DNA of 64,000 nt from NCBI GenBank assembly GCA_016713175.1, contig JADJPQ010000014.1:62001-126000 (forward strand). Direction: 5' to 3'. Each line of letters starts with the position of its first letter. Within the stretch, counting starts at the first letter, position 1. A model generated the notes under the pieces. The model saw only the letters and a list, made by a program, of their open reading frames with translations. It was not told the DNA's origin and ran no database searches. The position numbers and the translations under genes are program-made. The DNA is from Planctomycetota bacterium (GTDB lineage: Bacteria; Planctomycetota; UBA1135; UBA2386). Shown in pieces: positions 18,608 through 27,920 of the stretch.

Positions 18608-19369
18608 CTACCGCCCCAGTTGAGCGTCGCGTTGCGCGTTCTCGATGGTTGCCACCACTGTGGACGCACTTGGCGGCGCGTTGGTCAGGTCCAGATCCCA
18701 GTGCAGATCGATCCTCTCGTCTGTGCGCACGAACTGGCCTCGGAACGTTGTTGCAGATACGAGTACCAGGCGTCGGATCTGCCCGGGGCGCTTCTCCATG
18801 GCGCTGCCGGCCTGATCGACGAAGGCAGCCAGCCGGTGCAGTGCGAGGACCGTCTGCCGCGGATCGGTGTGGCCGGTGAACCCGACCCAGTCGACCAGCC
18901 ATCGGCCACCGCCGCAGCGTTCTTCCCAAGTCGCAACCCGGCTCTGCACATGCGCCAGCACCGGCGCCACTTCGGCATCGAGGTCGAGTTCGAGCAGGCG
19001 GCACAGGGTCGCTGCCGGCCACTCGGGCACCACAGCGTCTGGCGGCAGACCGATCACCAACGCCTCGTTGATGCACCGGATCACCCGCCCACGCGCCGAC
19101 ACGGCGAAGCGGATGTCGATCCGGTCGACCAGATGCAGTAACAGGCGCCGGTCCTCCGCCCGCAACCAGCTGAACGCCGGCACCAGCTCGTCGCCGACGA
19201 ACGCACCGACTCGCGCGACCGCCGGGACGCCCTCGATACCGGACCAGTCGACCCGCAGCGGCACCGCCTCGCCGAGCACCGCTGCCACCGCTTCGGCGAG
19301 TTCGAGCAGCCGTTCGCCCGCGAACGCCGCACAGGCGCGCGCGAGTTCCTCTTCGGGAGCCGCAGCCAT
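18608..19369 (-). CDS. Uncharacterised soluble protein
   Basis: 253 residues from the ATG at 19369, mostly helical, no signal peptide or membrane segment. Visible blocks are LVDRIDIRFAVSARGRVIRCINEAL, which looks like two strands and a helix, a tryptophan-rich stretch (WEERCGGGRWLVDWVGF), and a C-terminal strand pair with HWDLDLTNAPPSAS. I do not recognise a family. It stands alone: 53 bp separate it from the end of the downstream-strand propeller gene region, and nearly 400 bp of non-coding DNA follow it. Confidence 0.65.
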   Translation of the reverse strand: MAAAPEEELARACAAFAGERLLELAEAVAAVLGEAVPLRVDWSGIEGVPAVARVGAFVGDELVPAFSWLRAEDRRLLLHLVDRIDIRFAVSARGRVIRCINEALVIGLPPDAVVPEWPAATLCRLLELDLDAEVAPVLAHVQSRVATWEERCGGGRWLVDWVGFTGHTDPRQTVLALHRLAAFVDQAGSAMEKRPGQIRRLVLVSATTFRGQFVRTDERIDLHWDLDLTNAPPSASTVVATIENAQRDAQLGR

Positions 19370-19422
19370 CTACCCGGACAGCGGCCCAACGGACCGGCGC
19401 GTTCGCGGCCTGCGACGGATTC

Positions 19423-21018
19423 CTACTGGCCGACCCGCAGATCGAGCGCCGACGTCATCGCCACGCCGCGTGTGTCCAGGAACGCCGCCTGCGTCGCGAA
19501 CGTCACGCCGACCAGACTGCCGATCGCCGGCACCGGCACCACGTGTTCGGCCGGTTGCCCCGGCCCGGTCCAGATCGCCGTCGTCGCGACCGTCGCCGAG
19601 TTGTCGAGCATCACCTCGATCGAGGTGCCGCCGATCCCCGGCCCCGGAATCGTCGTGCCGCACGGAAAACCGACCCCACCGGTGAACGCGAACAGCCACA
19701 TCGTCGGGATCCCGGTGCTCATCCCGAACGTGCCGAGCGGATCGTCGACCACGACGCGCAGCGTCCGGCCGATCCGCGGCGTCGTCAGCGGCAGCAGGCT
19801 CTGCCGCAACTGCGGCGTGAAGCACGGCAGCCGCAGCGACGCACTGCCGCCCTGCGCGCCGCCGACCCGCGCCGCCAGCGGCAACACCCGGTTGGTCACG
19901 GTGCCGCTCCACTGCGTGCCGACGGTCCACAGTTCGCACGGACCGGTCGCGATCGCCTCCATGCCCTGCGCCGACAGCAGGTTCTGCTGCAGATCCTGCA
20001 CCAGCGTCCACGCCGTGCCGTTCCAGTGTTCGATCGACGTGCCGAACGCCCAGATGTCGTTGGCCGCGAACGCGACCATCTCATTGGGGAAGCCCCGCAT
20101 CGCGTGGCGCGTGAACGAACTGCCGTTCCAGCGCAGCACGTAGGGCACCGGCCCACCACCACCGCTCAGCGCCGACTCGACGCCGCCGATCCAGACGTCG
20201 TTCGAGCCGACCGGACACACGGTCGTCAACTGGTAGTAGGTCACCGGCTGCGTCGGCAAACCGGTGATCCGCGACCACGAACTGCCGTTCCACCGCCCAA
20301 ACCAGTGGCCATAGTTGCCGCTGCCGGTCGACGCGACGCCGAAGAACTCGTTGGGCGACACGGCATCGACGTCGACGAAACCCCAGCGCGAATTCGAGTT
20401 GGGCAGCGGACCGATGTCGATCGCCCAGTTCGAACCGTCCCAATGCAGCGACAGCGGCCCCGCCGACGTGAACTGATCGCCCGGCCACCAGCCGAAGAAC
20501 CAGACGTCGTTCGGTCCGAGTGCCACGATGTCGTCGACCCGGGTGCCACTCGACGACGCCATGTAGGTGAACTGCGGCAGCGGCTCGGGGATCTGCGTCC
20601 ATGACGAGCCGTCCCAGTGCAACAGCAGGATCTGCGGGCCGACATGGCCGTTGTTCGGGAACTGGCGCTCGTAGGTGCCGGCGGCCCAGACGTCATTGGG
20701 CGACGAACCGCCGACGGCGTGCAGTTCGCACCAGGTCCGCAGGTTGGGAATGCCCGGACTCGGCGACGGCACCTGGGTGAAGCGGTCGCCATCCCAGTGC
20801 AGGATCCACGAGTAGGTGTTGCGGTTGCCTTGCAGTTCGCGCGCGAAGTTGCCGACGGCCCACAGGTCGCGATTGGAGAACGCGAACACATCGTTGAGGC
20901 GACCGTCGATCGCGCCGCTCGGGAACGGCATGCCGAGCAGGTGCGGCTCACCGCACGGGTTCTGCGCGAGGGCGGCGGCGGCGAGGAAGAACAGCGACGC
21001 GGGTCGGAGGTTGACCAT
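19423..21018 (-). CDS. Secreted propeller-like repeat protein
   Basis: 531 residues with a signal peptide (MVNLRPASLFFLAAAALAQ). The mature protein is built from about seven irregular repeats of the type LHWDGSSWTQ ... NDVWAAG, the pattern of Kelch/BNR-like beta-propellers that report a value and a place, followed by a C-terminal beta-sandwich of about 120 residues starting near GRTLRVVVDDPLG. Comparable C-terminal sandwiches end many secreted proteins in GC-rich planctomycetes and may serve in sorting; that is inference. The start is the ATG at 21018-21016, chosen for the signal peptide. Confidence 0.75.
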   Translation of the reverse strand: MVNLRPASLFFLAAAALAQNPCGEPHLLGMPFPSGAIDGRLNDVFAFSNRDLWAVGNFARELQGNRNTYSWILHWDGDRFTQVPSPSPGIPNLRTWCELHAVGGSSPNDVWAAGTYERQFPNNGHVGPQILLLHWDGSSWTQIPEPLPQFTYMASSSGTRVDDIVALGPNDVWFFGWWPGDQFTSAGPLSLHWDGSNWAIDIGPLPNSNSRWGFVDVDAVSPNEFFGVASTGSGNYGHWFGRWNGSSWSRITGLPTQPVTYYQLTTVCPVGSNDVWIGGVESALSGGGGPVPYVLRWNGSSFTRHAMRGFPNEMVAFAANDIWAFGTSIEHWNGTAWTLVQDLQQNLLSAQGMEAIATGPCELWTVGTQWSGTVTNRVLPLAARVGGAQGGSASLRLPCFTPQLRQSLLPLTTPRIGRTLRVVVDDPLGTFGMSTGIPTMWLFAFTGGVGFPCGTTIPGPGIGGTSIEVMLDNSATVATTAIWTGPGQPAEHVVPVPAIGSLVGVTFATQAAFLDTRGVAMTSALDLRVGQ

Positions 21019-21143
21019 GGCAGTGCCAGCACAAACCCCGGGCCATCGGCGAGATTGCGCGTCGTGTCCGGATCGGGAACGAACGGGCGGCCATGGCGGG
21101 CAATCGACCCGGCCCTCGCGACCAGGATCCGGACAGCCGGGCC

Positions 21144-21824
21144 CTACTTCGTACGCGGCGGCATCGGCCCGAACAGTCGGTCGCGCGGCGCGTCGACATG
21201 GCATTCCATGCAACTCTGCAGGCGGCCCGACGCGGTGACGCGGCTGCCATCCGGCGTCAGCGTGCCATAGACCCAGCCCTGGTCGGTGCCAGGCGTCTGC
21301 GGATCGAGCTTCAACATCACGAACAGGTCGGCCTGCTGCCCGGTGCGGAACGCGCGGTCGCCGTCGACCGCGAACTCCTCGGGGTGTTCGCGGCCTCCCG
21401 GTGCCTGTGGTCGCAGCTCGGGCACGCTGGCGCGATCGACCTCGACCGGATGCCAGGACTGCTTGACCAGCACCTGCCCCTGCAGCGCCCGCACCGCCGC
21501 CGCCTGTTCGTCCTTCGTCTGCCGCTCGAAATCCCACAGCCCCCGATAGCTCGCCGCGTCCTTGGCGAACAGGAAGTAGAGCTTGCGACCATGCGTGTCG
21601 GCATCGCTGCTGTCACTGCGCCGAACCCCCGCGGCCGGCGGAATCCGACACATCGTCGGCGCCCAGTTGGCCTGGTCGGAGACGCGCGACCACTCGCGAT
21701 ACGTCTTCGCGGCAGCCAGCAGTTGTCGTTCGAACGGCAGGTCGACGGCGGCGGCGCTGGTGCCGGCCGAGTGCGTGCCACAGGCACCGAGCAGCAAGAG
21801 CGAAACGATCTGGAGCTTGTTCAT
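21144..21824 (-). CDS. Cytochrome P460-like heme lipoprotein
   Basis: 226 residues. The N-terminus is a lipoprotein signal with the lipobox LLGAC (Cys15), so it should be anchored in an extracytoplasmic membrane face. A c-type heme motif CMECH lies near the C-terminus (205-209), and the preceding GWVYGTLTPDGSRVTASGRL strands fit the P460 fold, in which the heme sits at the C-terminal end. P460 proteins oxidise small nitrogen compounds or act as heme sensors; which applies here is open. It lies 106 bp upstream of the hisS stop on the same strand side and is probably separately transcribed. Confidence 0.72.
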   Translation of the reverse strand: MNKLQIVSLLLLGACGTHSAGTSAAAVDLPFERQLLAAAKTYREWSRVSDQANWAPTMCRIPPAAGVRRSDSSDADTHGRKLYFLFAKDAASYRGLWDFERQTKDEQAAAVRALQGQVLVKQSWHPVEVDRASVPELRPQAPGGREHPEEFAVDGDRAFRTGQQADLFVMLKLDPQTPGTDQGWVYGTLTPDGSRVTASGRLQSCMECHVDAPRDRLFGPMPPRTK

Positions 21825-21930
21825 GGGGTCCTCGCGACGACCATGCTGCCACGAAAGCCCCGCGAACGCGCACTGATCGGCGTCGCCGCCAGCGGCACCT
21901 GCGCCACTTCGTACCCGTTCGGATACGGGG

Positions 21931-23298
21931 TCAGCGGACCGTCGCAGCGACGTCGGCGAGGGCGACCTTCTGCTGCTCGCCGGTCTTCAGGTTCTTGACC
22001 GTCACCTGGCCGGCCGCAATCTCGTCGCCACCGGCGATCGCCACATAGGGGATGCCCAGTGCGTCGGCATAGCCGAACTGCTTCTTCAGCTTCGCCGCCT
22101 CGGGATACAGGTCGGCGGCGACCCCGGCTTGCCGGACGGTCCGGACGATCCGCAGCGCGTAATCCAGCTCCGCGGCGCCGAAGTTGACCACCAGCACGCG
22201 CGTGGCGGTCTTCGTCTCGGCCCCGGCGCCGGCGATCTCCGCCAACACGTCGCAGATGCGATCGGCGCCAAAACTCACGCCGACGCCGGACATGTCCGGC
22301 AAGCCGAAGATGCCGGTCAGGTCGTCATAGCGGCCGCCGCCGCTGATCGAGCTGGTGAATGTCGAGCGCGGGTCCTGGACCTTCACTTCGAAGATCGCGC
22401 CGGTGTAGTAGCTCAGTCCGCGCGCCAGCGACAGGTCGAACTCGATCGGGCACAGCCTGCTGCCCGAACGCTGCGCCAGCGCCAACACTTCGGCCATCTC
22501 GGCGACGCCGGTCGGGCCGCTCGCCGTTCCGGCCAGCACCCGGCCCAAGGCCGCGAGCTTCTGGTCGTTGTCGCCAGTCAGCCGCAGCACCTCCCGAACG
22601 CGCAGCAGCGCCGCGTCGTCGAAGCCCTTCTCCTTCAGCTCGGCCTCGACCTTCTCGAGCCCGATCTTGTCCAGCTTGTCGATCGCGACGGTCAGGTCGA
22701 TCAGCTTGTCGGCCGAACCGACCAGTTCGGCGATGCCGGCGAGCAGCTTGCGGTGATTGAGCTTGATGACGATGCCGACGTCGAGCTGCTGGAAGACCTC
22801 GCTGAGGATCTGCAGCAGTTCGAGTTCGTAGAGCAGCGACTTGCTGCCGATCACGTCGACGTCGCACTGGACGAATTCGCGATAGCGACCCTTCTGCGGG
22901 CGGTCGGCGCGCCAGACCGGCTGGATCTGCCAGCGTTTGAACGGGAACGTCAGCTGGTGCTGCTGCATCACCACATACCGCGCGAACGGCACGGTCAGGT
23001 CATAGCGCAGCGCCTTGTCGCAGATCTGCGGCAGCAGTTTCTTGTGGTCCCTGTTCGCCAGCGCTTCCGCCCCGGCGTCCGCCAGGAAGTCGCCGCTGTT
23101 CAGGATCTTGAAGATCAGCTTGTCGCCTTCGTCGCCGTATTTGCCGGTCAACGTCGCGAGATACTCGAACGCGGGGGTCTCCAGCGGCTGGTAGCCGTAG
23201 CGCGAGAAAACTTCGCGGACGACGTCGAAGAAGCGGTTGCGGCGGTACATCTCCGCCGGGCCGAAGTCGCGGGTGCCGCTGGGGATCGACGGCTTCAT
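21931..23298 (-). CDS. hisS: Histidyl-tRNA synthetase
   Basis: Class II aminoacyl-tRNA synthetase charging tRNA-His. 455 residues from the ATG at 23298, beginning MKPSIPSGTRDFGP, the canonical HisRS motif 1 entrance. Motif 2 is WRADRPQKGRYREFVQCDVD near 120-140; the histidine-binding segment LARGLSYYTGAIFEV and the SGGGRYDDL motif follow, then a C-terminal anticodon-binding domain with VLVVNFG. Its start is 4 bp from the stop of the CBS-domain gene on the same strand, so the two are probably co-transcribed. The frame is open further upstream but without family support. Confidence 0.97.
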   Translation of the reverse strand: MKPSIPSGTRDFGPAEMYRRNRFFDVVREVFSRYGYQPLETPAFEYLATLTGKYGDEGDKLIFKILNSGDFLADAGAEALANRDHKKLLPQICDKALRYDLTVPFARYVVMQQHQLTFPFKRWQIQPVWRADRPQKGRYREFVQCDVDVIGSKSLLYELELLQILSEVFQQLDVGIVIKLNHRKLLAGIAELVGSADKLIDLTVAIDKLDKIGLEKVEAELKEKGFDDAALLRVREVLRLTGDNDQKLAALGRVLAGTASGPTGVAEMAEVLALAQRSGSRLCPIEFDLSLARGLSYYTGAIFEVKVQDPRSTFTSSISGGGRYDDLTGIFGLPDMSGVGVSFGADRICDVLAEIAGAGAETKTATRVLVVNFGAAELDYALRIVRTVRQAGVAADLYPEAAKLKKQFGYADALGIPYVAIAGGDEIAAGQVTVKNLKTGEQQKVALADVAATVR

Positions 23299-23302
23299 GG
23301 GC

Positions 23303-23917
23303 TCACTTCTTCTTGGCCTTGCCGTTCTTCTTCTTGTCCTTGCCGTCCTTGGCCGCAACCGGCACCGCGGGTGCGGCAACCGGGGCCGGAACGGCGACTG
23401 GCGGCGTCGGTGCCGGGGTCGCAGCCGGGGCAACCGCCGGAACGACGACCGACTTCTCCTTCTCGGCCTTCGGCGCGCTGCGCGGGGCGCCGATCGCGGC
23501 TAGCGTCTGCACCAGCTTCTCGTGCGCGTCGCCGCGGCCATCCTTGGCGACGGCGCGGATCAGGTCGTTGGTCGAGACGATGCCGACCAGCTTGCCGGCG
23601 GCATCGACGACAGGCAGGCGGTGGATCTGGCGCGAACGCAGCAGCAGGGCGGCGGCTTCGACCGGTTCGTCGGCGCGGCAGATGGCCGGGTTGCGGCTCA
23701 TGACGGCGCGGGCGGGGATCTCGTCGAGGCGTTTGCCCTGGGTGTAGACGGCCATGCAGGCGTCGCGGTCGGTGATCATGCCGACGGGTTTCTTGTGCTC
23801 GTCGACGATGGGGACGCAGCCGCAGTCGCGTTCCCACAGCACGCGGGCGACGTCGTGGAGACGGTCGTCGGGGGTGGCGGTGCGGGGGGCGGCGGTCATC
23901 ACGTCGGCGATCTTCAT
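23303..23917 (-). CDS. Tandem CBS-domain protein
   Basis: 204 residues: two CBS domains (about 1-60 and 68-125) with the typical VMTAAPRTATPDDRLHDVARVLW and VMSRNPAICRADEPVEAAALLL starts and a GIVSTNDLIRAV end, followed by an Ala/Pro linker and a Lys-rich tail. CBS pairs bind adenosine nucleotides such as AMP or ATP and usually regulate a partner; here they stand alone. The basic tail could contact nucleic acid. It sits 4 bp upstream of hisS, which suggests co-expression, though a functional link to tRNA charging is unproven. Confidence 0.88.
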   Translation of the reverse strand: MKIADVMTAAPRTATPDDRLHDVARVLWERDCGCVPIVDEHKKPVGMITDRDACMAVYTQGKRLDEIPARAVMSRNPAICRADEPVEAAALLLRSRQIHRLPVVDAAGKLVGIVSTNDLIRAVAKDGRGDAHEKLVQTLAAIGAPRSAPKAEKEKSVVVPAVAPAATPAPTPPVAVPAPVAAPAVPVAAKDGKDKKKNGKAKKK

Positions 23918-24191
23918 GGGTGGCCTCGTTCGGGGGGCGAAGATGGTAGGTAGTTGCCTCGGGAAGGGAAGGGGGAAAGCGGCCCAGAAACCGTAGCCCC
24001 TGGGGGGTCGTGGTGGCGCCCGGATCCGATTGACTTCGAACCCCCAACACTCGTGCTTCCCGTCCTTCCTTCGCCCACGCGCCCACGCCCCAGCACCGCC
24101 CCTCTTCTTGCCCTATTCATCACCGAACGAGCAGAGGGTCCCTCCGGGGCTTGGCAGCGGTCCGACCGCCGGAGGCCACAAGCCATATCGG

Positions 24192-25031
24192 TCACAAGCG
24201 CTGGCTCGCGAACCTCTGTGCCAGTATCACTAGTGCTATCGCTCTCGCCACTCGGATCAGCTGGTCCTGGTCACTGGGGTACGCCAAGTAACTGTCCCAG
24301 CCGCGCCTCTGACACAACAAAGCCAACGCGAATACTTCCTTGGAATGCCCATAGGACACCCAGTTTCCAAAGTAGCCCACTATGTTACGCTCTTTCCTTG
24401 GGTTCGCGGCGCGGTCCAAGAGCCATGCCGCAAGCCCGGAGTCAACACCCTCTCGCGCGTCCTCGAACAACGCTGTCATCTTGTCTTGATCGGCCTCCTT
24501 GTCTTGCAGCCCGGTCATCGTGCGATCGACGCCATCGTCGCGCGGCAATAGCATCCGAATCTCTGCCAGAGGCAATTCGCGCAACCAAACCAGGTCCGGC
24601 AACCATGAACTGCTGCCATCGACTGGCATGACAGTCCTGGAATCCACGATCGAGACCAGACCAGGATCGGTGCTCGACATGTAGGGAACGAGCACGTTTT
24701 GTCCCACGAAGTCCATGGCGTATCCGAACCACTCCACGCGCCGAATGCCCCACGTACGCGACGACTGCTCAAACACATCCACGCGTCGACCATCCAGATC
24801 GAAGTTCCCGAAGAAGGGCCTCTCACTCGCCCAGCGGAGAGTGCCCTGGAGGACGCCCTCCGCGGCCAGGAAAGCGAGCATGTGTCTTGCAGTAAGCGCA
24901 GTCTCGACTCTCCGGGCTGTGCTCTCGACCCCCGACGCAACTCTGCACGCCGCGAATGCAAACGCCCCCGCAACCACCGAAGCGCCAAGGACCGCACAGT
25001 GCATTCGCCCGCGTGCTCGCTCGGTTTCCAT
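24192..25031 (-). CDS. Membrane-anchored or lipoprotein-like protein, last gene of the sigma/metalloprotease operon
   Basis: 279 residues with a hydrophobic N-terminal segment (about 12-29) ending in AFAAC, which could be a lipobox. The rest is soluble; visible blocks are WGIRRVEWFGYAMDF, an acidic LLPRDDGVDRTMTGLQDKEADQ stretch, and a helical C-terminus. I do not recognise a family. It follows the metalloprotease stop by 15 bp with a GGAG 12 bases before the ATG. Base composition is visibly less GC-rich than the window average, like the metalloprotease gene. Confidence 0.65.
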   Translation of the reverse strand: METERARGRMHCAVLGASVVAGAFAFAACRVASGVESTARRVETALTARHMLAFLAAEGVLQGTLRWASERPFFGNFDLDGRRVDVFEQSSRTWGIRRVEWFGYAMDFVGQNVLVPYMSSTDPGLVSIVDSRTVMPVDGSSSWLPDLVWLRELPLAEIRMLLPRDDGVDRTMTGLQDKEADQDKMTALFEDAREGVDSGLAAWLLDRAANPRKERNIVGYFGNWVSYGHSKEVFALALLCQRRGWDSYLAYPSDQDQLIRVARAIALVILAQRFASQRL

Positions 25032-25046
25032 TGCCGACGGTATCTC

Positions 25047-26420
25047 CTAAGCCCAAGCCTCGTGGAAGCCTATCATTTGTTTTGCAGGAGCCCCCACTTT
25101 GACCCGCGCTGGGGTGATAGGCCCTATATCGCAGCACTCCTCAATGCTACACGCCGCGTACTTCTTGACCAGCGCGCACGCTTCCTCGGACGTAAGCCGC
25201 TCCGCGCCTGTTAGACCGAGGCCCGTCATGAGCCCAGGAGGCTTGTGGTGGCCAGTGGCATCCCATCCAGGCGGAACATCGCCTCCCGTCCCAAAAAGAA
25301 TATGCCCCATTTCGTGCGCCGCTATTGTCTGATTGCGAATACCTGGTGGGGGGTTGGTCGTGGGATCCGTGGTATAAATGTACCCCTCCTCGTCGGGCGT
25401 TGTCCACCCAAATGGTGGTGGGTCCATTCCTGCCGGAACACCAGGGAAGGGGGAGGGTTTCTCCGGCCACTTGGCGCAGCGGATCCTGATCTTCTGCGTT
25501 CGGTACGGACCATATGAGAAGCCGTCATCTTCGCCAGTCGCGGGCATGATGTGCCACACAACTCTGAGCATGAATGCACAGCCCTCTCCCCTCACGTCCT
25601 TGCCAGTCAGCTCGCTGCAACTACAGGTTACAAACCCAAATTGTCTTTGCACGCCGCGCTCAATAGACGCCATAACAGCAGTAATATCACGAGGACCGCA
25701 ACCGTTCCTGCTCGCGTAGAAATTGTCAATCCAAAGATGCAGGTAATACTTCGTAACACACTGCACAGACGCACGATACCACTCCTCACGGCTCAACCGA
25801 GCATCCACGCTCTTTCGGCCCCGGGTAACCACTCGTCTCGCGGTCGCAACGCCGAAATCCTCGCCTAGTTCATATGTCAAAGAGCCTGCGGGCAAGTCGC
25901 CCCGAGCGGGCTCGGCTGTGTGCGCCCCAGTGAACGTGATCGGGCGCCCTGGAGGCGGATCCTGCTGACCAGTGCCCGGATCCTCCTGGCCGGAACTCGG
26001 TTCGCCATCGAAACTGACCTGAGACCCTGCCGCGGGATATCGTAAGGCCGAGCACGGCCCCGGTTCGGGCAGACCATCGGATTGTAGCCAGGAATCCAGC
26101 GAGGCAAACAGGCCGGACGCGTACTCAATGCCGCAACCCTTTCGATTGAGTTCTGCAGGCGTAGCGAACGGGCCGGGATCCGTCAGGCCGGGATCCGTCG
26201 ACGCAGACGCCAATACCCAGCCGCCGGCCACCGCTCCGTCTTCGGAGCAGTCACCGTAGCGTGGCGTGCCACCGCAGCGACAGCCTCCACGACCGTGCGA
26301 CGTCGCGTGCGGGTCCATGACAATGCCCGCTCCTTGACACCCACAACTCCTCTCTGCGCCGCAACGACCCAGTTGAAGCTCAGCGAGAAAGTCGAATCCT
26401 GTGCATCCGCAGGCACCCAT
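25047..26420 (-). CDS. Cys-rich zincin-type metalloprotease
   Basis: 457 residues from the ATG at 26420, preceded by GGAG seven bases upstream. The N-terminal 45 residues are rich in cysteine (CGCTG, CGAERSCGCQG, GGCRCGGTP). A proline-rich linker with EDPGTGQQDPPPGRP follows. The catalytic zinc motif is HEMGH in TIAAHEMGHILFG near residue 390, with a GHHKPPGLM segment about 18 residues later supplying a likely third ligand and a Met-turn. The usual HExxHxxGxxH spacing is not kept, so it is a zincin of uncertain clan. Further Cys pairs (CSCSE, EECCD) hint at disulfides, yet no signal peptide is visible. It is in a tight operon with an ECF sigma factor. Confidence 0.75.
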   Translation of the reverse strand: MGACGCTGFDFLAELQLGRCGAERSCGCQGAGIVMDPHATSHGRGGCRCGGTPRYGDCSEDGAVAGGWVLASASTDPGLTDPGPFATPAELNRKGCGIEYASGLFASLDSWLQSDGLPEPGPCSALRYPAAGSQVSFDGEPSSGQEDPGTGQQDPPPGRPITFTGAHTAEPARGDLPAGSLTYELGEDFGVATARRVVTRGRKSVDARLSREEWYRASVQCVTKYYLHLWIDNFYASRNGCGPRDITAVMASIERGVQRQFGFVTCSCSELTGKDVRGEGCAFMLRVVWHIMPATGEDDGFSYGPYRTQKIRIRCAKWPEKPSPFPGVPAGMDPPPFGWTTPDEEGYIYTTDPTTNPPPGIRNQTIAAHEMGHILFGTGGDVPPGWDATGHHKPPGLMTGLGLTGAERLTSEEACALVKKYAACSIEECCDIGPITPARVKVGAPAKQMIGFHEAWA

Positions 26421-26439
26421 GGCCAAACTCCGTGTCAAC

Positions 26440-26814
26440 CTATACGGCCTTGTCGTACCACATCGCCGCCAGCAGCCGGTAGACCGCACCCTCAGGGTAG
26501 CCTCCGCCACCGACCTTGACCTCGATCTTGAAGCGCACGAGCTCCTTCAACCCCTCACACTTCATCTGGTAGAAGCCCGTCCCGCTGACGATCTCAGTGA
26601 ACGACCCGCTCACCGCAGTCCCCTCGTCACCACGGTCCTCCCGATTCTTGTGGTAGGGGACAATCGCGAACACGCCACCCGACGCCAGCAGACTCTGGAT
26701 CAGCTGATACGTGAACCAGGCGTTCTGTGCCTGCCGTGGCATCCACGGCGTGTAGTAGTAGGTGCTCGTGCCAGCCGTGCCCTTGGGCGCCATCACCAAC
26801 GTGCCGATGTACAT
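26440..26814 (-). CDS. Small beta-rich protein, paralogue B of the sigma operon
   Basis: 124 residues from the ATG at 26814, preceded by AAGGAG seven bases upstream. It shares its layout with the upstream 133-residue gene: a YYTPW motif near residue 20, a Leu-rich helix, Lys/Asn/Glu-rich middle, and a closing RLLAAMWYDKAV that mirrors RVLAPVFFDAAKV there. Predicted mainly beta strands; no signal peptide, cysteine pattern or known domain apart from one Cys. A structural subunit or a substrate of the adjacent protease are both possible; neither is shown. Confidence 0.68.
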   Translation of the reverse strand: MYIGTLVMAPKGTAGTSTYYYTPWMPRQAQNAWFTYQLIQSLLASGGVFAIVPYHKNREDRGDEGTAVSGSFTEIVSGTGFYQMKCEGLKELVRFKIEVKVGGGGYPEGAVYRLLAAMWYDKAV

Positions 26815-26826
26815 GACATGTCTCCT

Positions 26827-27228
26827 TCAGTTGACCTTCGCCGCGTCGAAAAACACCGGTGCCAGCACCCGGATGTCGGCGTAGTCCGAGTTGCTGGGAG
26901 CCGTCCCTGCAGTCCACGCGAACACCAGACGCAGTTGCTGCTTGGTCCCCTCGGTGCCCGCCTTGTTGGAAAGGTAGAGTCCGATCGCGAAATCACCGGC
27001 GCTCGTCGCCAGATCCAACGCGGTTCCACTGGACGCCAACGTCAGGTAGGTCGGCACCCCGACAGGCTCATCCTCGTTCTTCGTCTCGACCTTCACGGAC
27101 AAGGCCATCCCACTGCTGAACACCGTCTTGAGCGTTTCAATCCGCAGCAGCATCGAATCGCCGCCGCGCGAGAACCAGGGTGTGTAGAGGTTCTCGCCGT
27201 AGTTGATCCGTCGTCCAGGTAGTTGCAC
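26827..27228 (-). CDS. Small beta-rich protein, paralogue A of the sigma operon
   Basis: 133 residues. I chose the GTG at 27228-27226 because it has a GGAGG six bases upstream and places the LYTPW motif near residue 15, as in its paralogue; the first ATG would delete that motif. Strands such as MALSVKVETKN and QQLRLVFAWTAG suggest a beta-sandwich. Its start is 2 bp after the stop of the sigma-factor gene, and its ribosome binding site lies inside that gene. It is of unknown family. The pair of paralogues is the most distinctive part of this operon. Confidence 0.68.
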   Translation of the reverse strand: MQLPGRRINYGENLYTPWFSRGGDSMLLRIETLKTVFSSGMALSVKVETKNEDEPVGVPTYLTLASSGTALDLATSAGDFAIGLYLSNKAGTEGTKQQLRLVFAWTAGTAPSNSDYADIRVLAPVFFDAAKVN

Positions 27229-27230
27229 CG

Positions 27231-27812
27231 TCAGCCTCCGCGTTCGTTCTCCCGCGCGTGCACCCCGTGGCCCCTTGCCACGGACGCCCACTCGCGTTGT
27301 CCCCTGTACCGTTCGTCTGCCAGTACGGGCCCGTGGATTTCCTCCACAATCGCGGACAATTCCATCACCAGTCGGTCGCGACGCTGCCGAACCGATTGGT
27401 GCTGCACGCCCAGTTCCGCCGCGATCGCACGATCGGTCCGACAACCATTGACGATCAGCAGCAGCAACGCGAGATACCGGACGAGGGGAGCGCCGAACTC
27501 GGGATCGGCCGCCAACAATTGCGCCAGACTGCCCCCCCCTCCGGCGTCATCGGATTCTGGCGCTGCGAACTGGTCGATGGCGCCACCGACACAGCCAACG
27601 CGCTGCCGCCCGCGCTTGCGCCACCGATCCGCCTCGAGGCCACGCAGGATCACCGTGCCCAGCCGCAACGCATCGACCGGCGTCGCGGCGGCGTCGAGCA
27701 CGATCGCCAATCGCACCGCAGTCTCCTGCACCAGGTCGTCAGCCTCCGCCGGCACTCGGCATCGCCGGCGAAGACGCTCCAGCACGTCACACCATTCCTG
27801 GTCAAGCAGCAT
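27231..27812 (-). CDS. ECF-like RNA polymerase sigma factor heading the metalloprotease operon
   Basis: 193 residues. Region 2 is recognisable from PAEADDLVQETAVRLAIVLD; region 4 from the helix-turn-helix RTDRAIAAELGVQHQSVRQRRDRL. The linker between them is longer and less conserved than usual, and a C-terminal tail of about 35 residues follows region 4. I started it at the ATG at 27812, which has GGAG seven bases upstream; an upstream in-frame ATG at 27836 lacks one. As the first gene of a five-gene operon it may drive that operon's own promoter. No anti-sigma gene is obvious next to it. Confidence 0.72.
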   Translation of the reverse strand: MLLDQEWCDVLERLRRRCRVPAEADDLVQETAVRLAIVLDAAATPVDALRLGTVILRGLEADRWRKRGRQRVGCVGGAIDQFAAPESDDAGGGGSLAQLLAADPEFGAPLVRYLALLLLIVNGCRTDRAIAAELGVQHQSVRQRRDRLVMELSAIVEEIHGPVLADERYRGQREWASVARGHGVHARENERGG

Positions 27813-27920
27813 GAACAGTCTCCAGAGCCAGAGCATAGTCGGGCCCCATCATCTGGCAACCGCCCTGGTTCGAACACCCCCGCAACGCCACACCCAAGGC
27901 GTGGACGAAGTGATCCCCTG

